DNA of 64,000 bases, taken from Candidatus Avispirillum faecium. Lineage in GTDB: Bacteria > Bacillota > Clostridia > Oscillospirales > CAG-272. The DNA is taken from positions 1 through 64,000 of the forward strand of contig CAJFOI010000048.1 of assembly GCA_904396155.1 (NCBI GenBank), written 5' to 3'. This document shows positions 62,555 to 64,000 of this stretch, piece by piece. Position 1 is the stretch's first letter. Each line of letters begins with the position of its first letter. The notes beneath the pieces are model-generated. The model saw nothing but the letters and a program-made list of their open reading frames with translations. It did no database searches and was not told where the DNA came from. Position numbers and translations under genes: made by a program.

Positions 62555-63844
62555 TTATTTTGCATCGGATGTTTCCGATTCTGCAGCGGCCGTTGCGTAT
62601 AACGCCCGCAACTCATCTGCCACTCCGTTCGTATTGTCCCGAAGCTCCGCGTATCCGTAGAAAATGCTGCCGCTGTAAGCCTCCTTCTCTTTTGCGTAGG
62701 CCACCTGTTCAGTCATGATTCCCTGTGGATTTTCCCAGTCTGATTCATACCGGTATGCCGCATGGCAGATGAGCAGCCGCACATCGGTTCCTTCCACCTG
62801 CTGTGCCCACCAATCGCACAAAACATCATAGGGCGCCGCGCTGTCCACCGTCCGCCAGTAAATCTGCGGCGCGATATAATCGATGTATCCTCCCTTGACC
62901 CATGCCAGCGTATCGCAGTAAATATCAGAATAAGATTGTGCTCCCCGGGTTTCGCTGCCGCTGTCTCCACCGTATCCGTTTTTCCAGATTCCAAAGGGAG
63001 CAACCCCAAACAGGCAATCTGCATCCGTTTTTTTGATTGTGTCATAGACCAGATGAATCATCTGATTTACATTGTCCCGACGCCAGTCCCCCACATCCTC
63101 ATAACCCTCTCCATACTGGGAAAACGTATCTTCATCGGCAAATGCCGCAACAACGTCCTCTCCGCTTTCATCGGTAACAGTCTGGGGATAGGGATAAAAA
63201 TAGTCGTCAAAAATGATGCCGTCCACGTCGTAATTTTTTACAATCTCCTCCACGCCGCCAGCAATCAGCTCCCGCACTTCGGGGATCCCGCAGTCAAAGT
63301 ACAGCTTTCCGTCTGCGTATTCTACCACCCACTCCGGATGCTGTACCGCAGGATGGTCTTCCGAGAGAGTCTCCTCAGTGGAAACGCCGCCCGTAGTGAC
63401 CCGTAAGGGGTTGACCCAGGCATGGACAGAAATCCCCGCAGCATGCGCTGTCTCTATCATATACGCTAATGTATCCAACGGGAGTTCTCCCGTTTCAGAC
63501 AGGAATATGGAAACAGGAAATAGGGTGGAGTCATACAGTGCATCGGCGCAAGGGCGCACTTGAAAATAAATCGTGTTGAGTCCAAGGCTCGCCGTGTTTT
63601 CTACAATTGCATCGATTTCACTTCGCAGTGCATCCGCGTCCAGGCCCGGACTGCTGGGGAAATCGATATTGGTCACTGTTGCGATCCAAACACCGTCAAT
63701 CTCCTCCGTCTCCCACGTTGTATCGGTCTTTGCACGCCGATCCACTGTGAGAAACACCAGCAGAATTGCCAGTGCAAAAACAAGGACAAATGCACCGCAA
63801 ACTGAGGTCACAATGATAAAGGTTTTTCGATCCATTTTGCTCAT
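62555..63844 (-). CDS. Family 10-type glycosylhydrolase (GHL10/DUF187), membrane-anchored
   Basis: A 429-residue protein. One membrane segment (about 8-32) anchors an extracellular (beta/alpha)8-type domain. Family features are GVWIATVTNIDFPSSPG at its start, LGLNTIYFQVRPCADALYDS, VHAWVNPLRV, LYFDCGIPEVRELIAGGVEEIV and GIIFDDYFYPYPQ with the acidic pair. Related proteins act on peptidoglycan or exopolysaccharide; the substrate here is not known. The start at 63844 follows AAAGGA; M4 is a possible alternative. The promoter is at 63959-63987. Confidence 0.9.
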   Translation of the reverse strand: MSKMDRKTFIIVTSVCGAFVLVFALAILLVFLTVDRRAKTDTTWETEEIDGVWIATVTNIDFPSSPGLDADALRSEIDAIVENTASLGLNTIYFQVRPCADALYDSTLFPVSIFLSETGELPLDTLAYMIETAHAAGISVHAWVNPLRVTTGGVSTEETLSEDHPAVQHPEWVVEYADGKLYFDCGIPEVRELIAGGVEEIVKNYDVDGIIFDDYFYPYPQTVTDESGEDVVAAFADEDTFSQYGEGYEDVGDWRRDNVNQMIHLVYDTIKKTDADCLFGVAPFGIWKNGYGGDSGSETRGAQSYSDIYCDTLAWVKGGYIDYIAPQIYWRTVDSAAPYDVLCDWWAQQVEGTDVRLLICHAAYRYESDWENPQGIMTEQVAYAKEKEAYSGSIFYGYAELRDNTNGVADELRALYATAAAESETSDAK

Positions 63845-63958
63845 AGTATCATGGTCCTTTCCTTTTGGGCTTCCTAAAGCTGTCGAGCAGCTTCTGGATC
63901 ATTATACTTGTCCCATGGAAAATTTATGCCTGCCCTTTACAAAACGCTCCCTGCCGCT

Positions 63959-63987
63959 ATTCTACAAAATACGTGCTTTTTTGTCAA
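63959..63987 (-). promoter_or_regulatory. sigma-A promoter of the GHL10-type gene
   Basis: Minus-strand TTGACA (63982-63987), a 17 bp spacer and TAGAAT (63959-63964). Confidence 0.75.
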
Positions 63988-64000
63988 TATAGAATAATAC

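Noticed and set aside
1..64000. tRNA, rRNA, tmRNA or insertion sequences
   Set aside because: No cloverleaf-like segment ending in CCA, no rRNA stretches and no transposase-like frame were recognised; a tRNAscan or Infernal run would settle this.

Overview
The window reads as chromosomal DNA of a spore-forming, anaerobic-type Clostridia, most likely an Oscillospiraceae/Ruminococcaceae-like gut Firmicute. The evidence is sporulation genes (spo0A, gpr, spoIIP, a SigH-like sigma factor), the Firmicute stress operon ctsR-mcsA-mcsB-clpC, families largely confined to Clostridia (DUF4364, DUF4363, the radical SAM/DUF2344 protein, YetF), strong AGGAGG-type ribosome sites, and many TTGACA-17-TATAAT promoters. 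About 50 protein genes are packed on both strands. I saw no rRNA or tRNA genes, CRISPR array, transposase or prophage.

Layout. 1-9.5 kb: YetF and DUF4363 proteins; then on the minus strand a radical SAM/DUF2344 fusion, a large membrane protein that looks like a catalytically dead P-type ATPase, rlmB, a zinc-ribbon protein, a SigH-like sigma factor and a DUF4364 protein. 9.5-20 kb: an oligopeptide-binding lipoprotein, gpr-spoIIP, type II pantothenate kinase, a DUF5011/C39 surface protein, homoserine dehydrogenase and DUF1015. 20-29.7 kb: an ABC exporter, the amino-sugar operon nagA-nagB-ROK, a two-gene ABC exporter and mtaB. 29.7-40.3 kb: upp, a tightly overlapping RluA-Lnt-RluA-DUF3810 operon, murA, DUF1858, trmK, a Nif3-like protein, ttcA and a short amidase. 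40.8-47.9 kb: a two-component system, then ctsR-mcsA-mcsB-clpC behind two tandem CtsR boxes that overlap the promoter. 47.9-55.1 kb: a decayed barstar/barnase pair, an SGNH hydrolase, trmL, secA, an unknown membrane protein and corA. 55.1-64 kb: metN-metI-metQ-cysK behind an attenuator-like leader, a DUF2156 protein divergent from spo0A, a ComEC-type MBL protein, a CmpB-like membrane protein and a GHL10-type glycoside hydrolase.

The most unusual content is non-coding or degenerate. (1) Five clusters of a GC-rich, multi-hairpin dispersed repeat whose central stem changes sequence but stays paired. One copy truncates the barnase gene and another forms the end of an ABC transporter gene. (2) A barnase-barstar pair in which barnase has lost its 5' end and the catalytic Glu (Ala instead), while barstar carries a one-base frameshift. 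(3) A leader before metNIQ-cysK with a strong promoter, a 36-codon ORF and mutually exclusive antiterminator/terminator pairing. (4) A P-type ATPase-like protein without the DKTGT motif. (5) Seven TGGTAA/TTACCA half-sites over the spo0A promoter. Gene identities come from recognising motifs and family sequence by eye; no database search was run.
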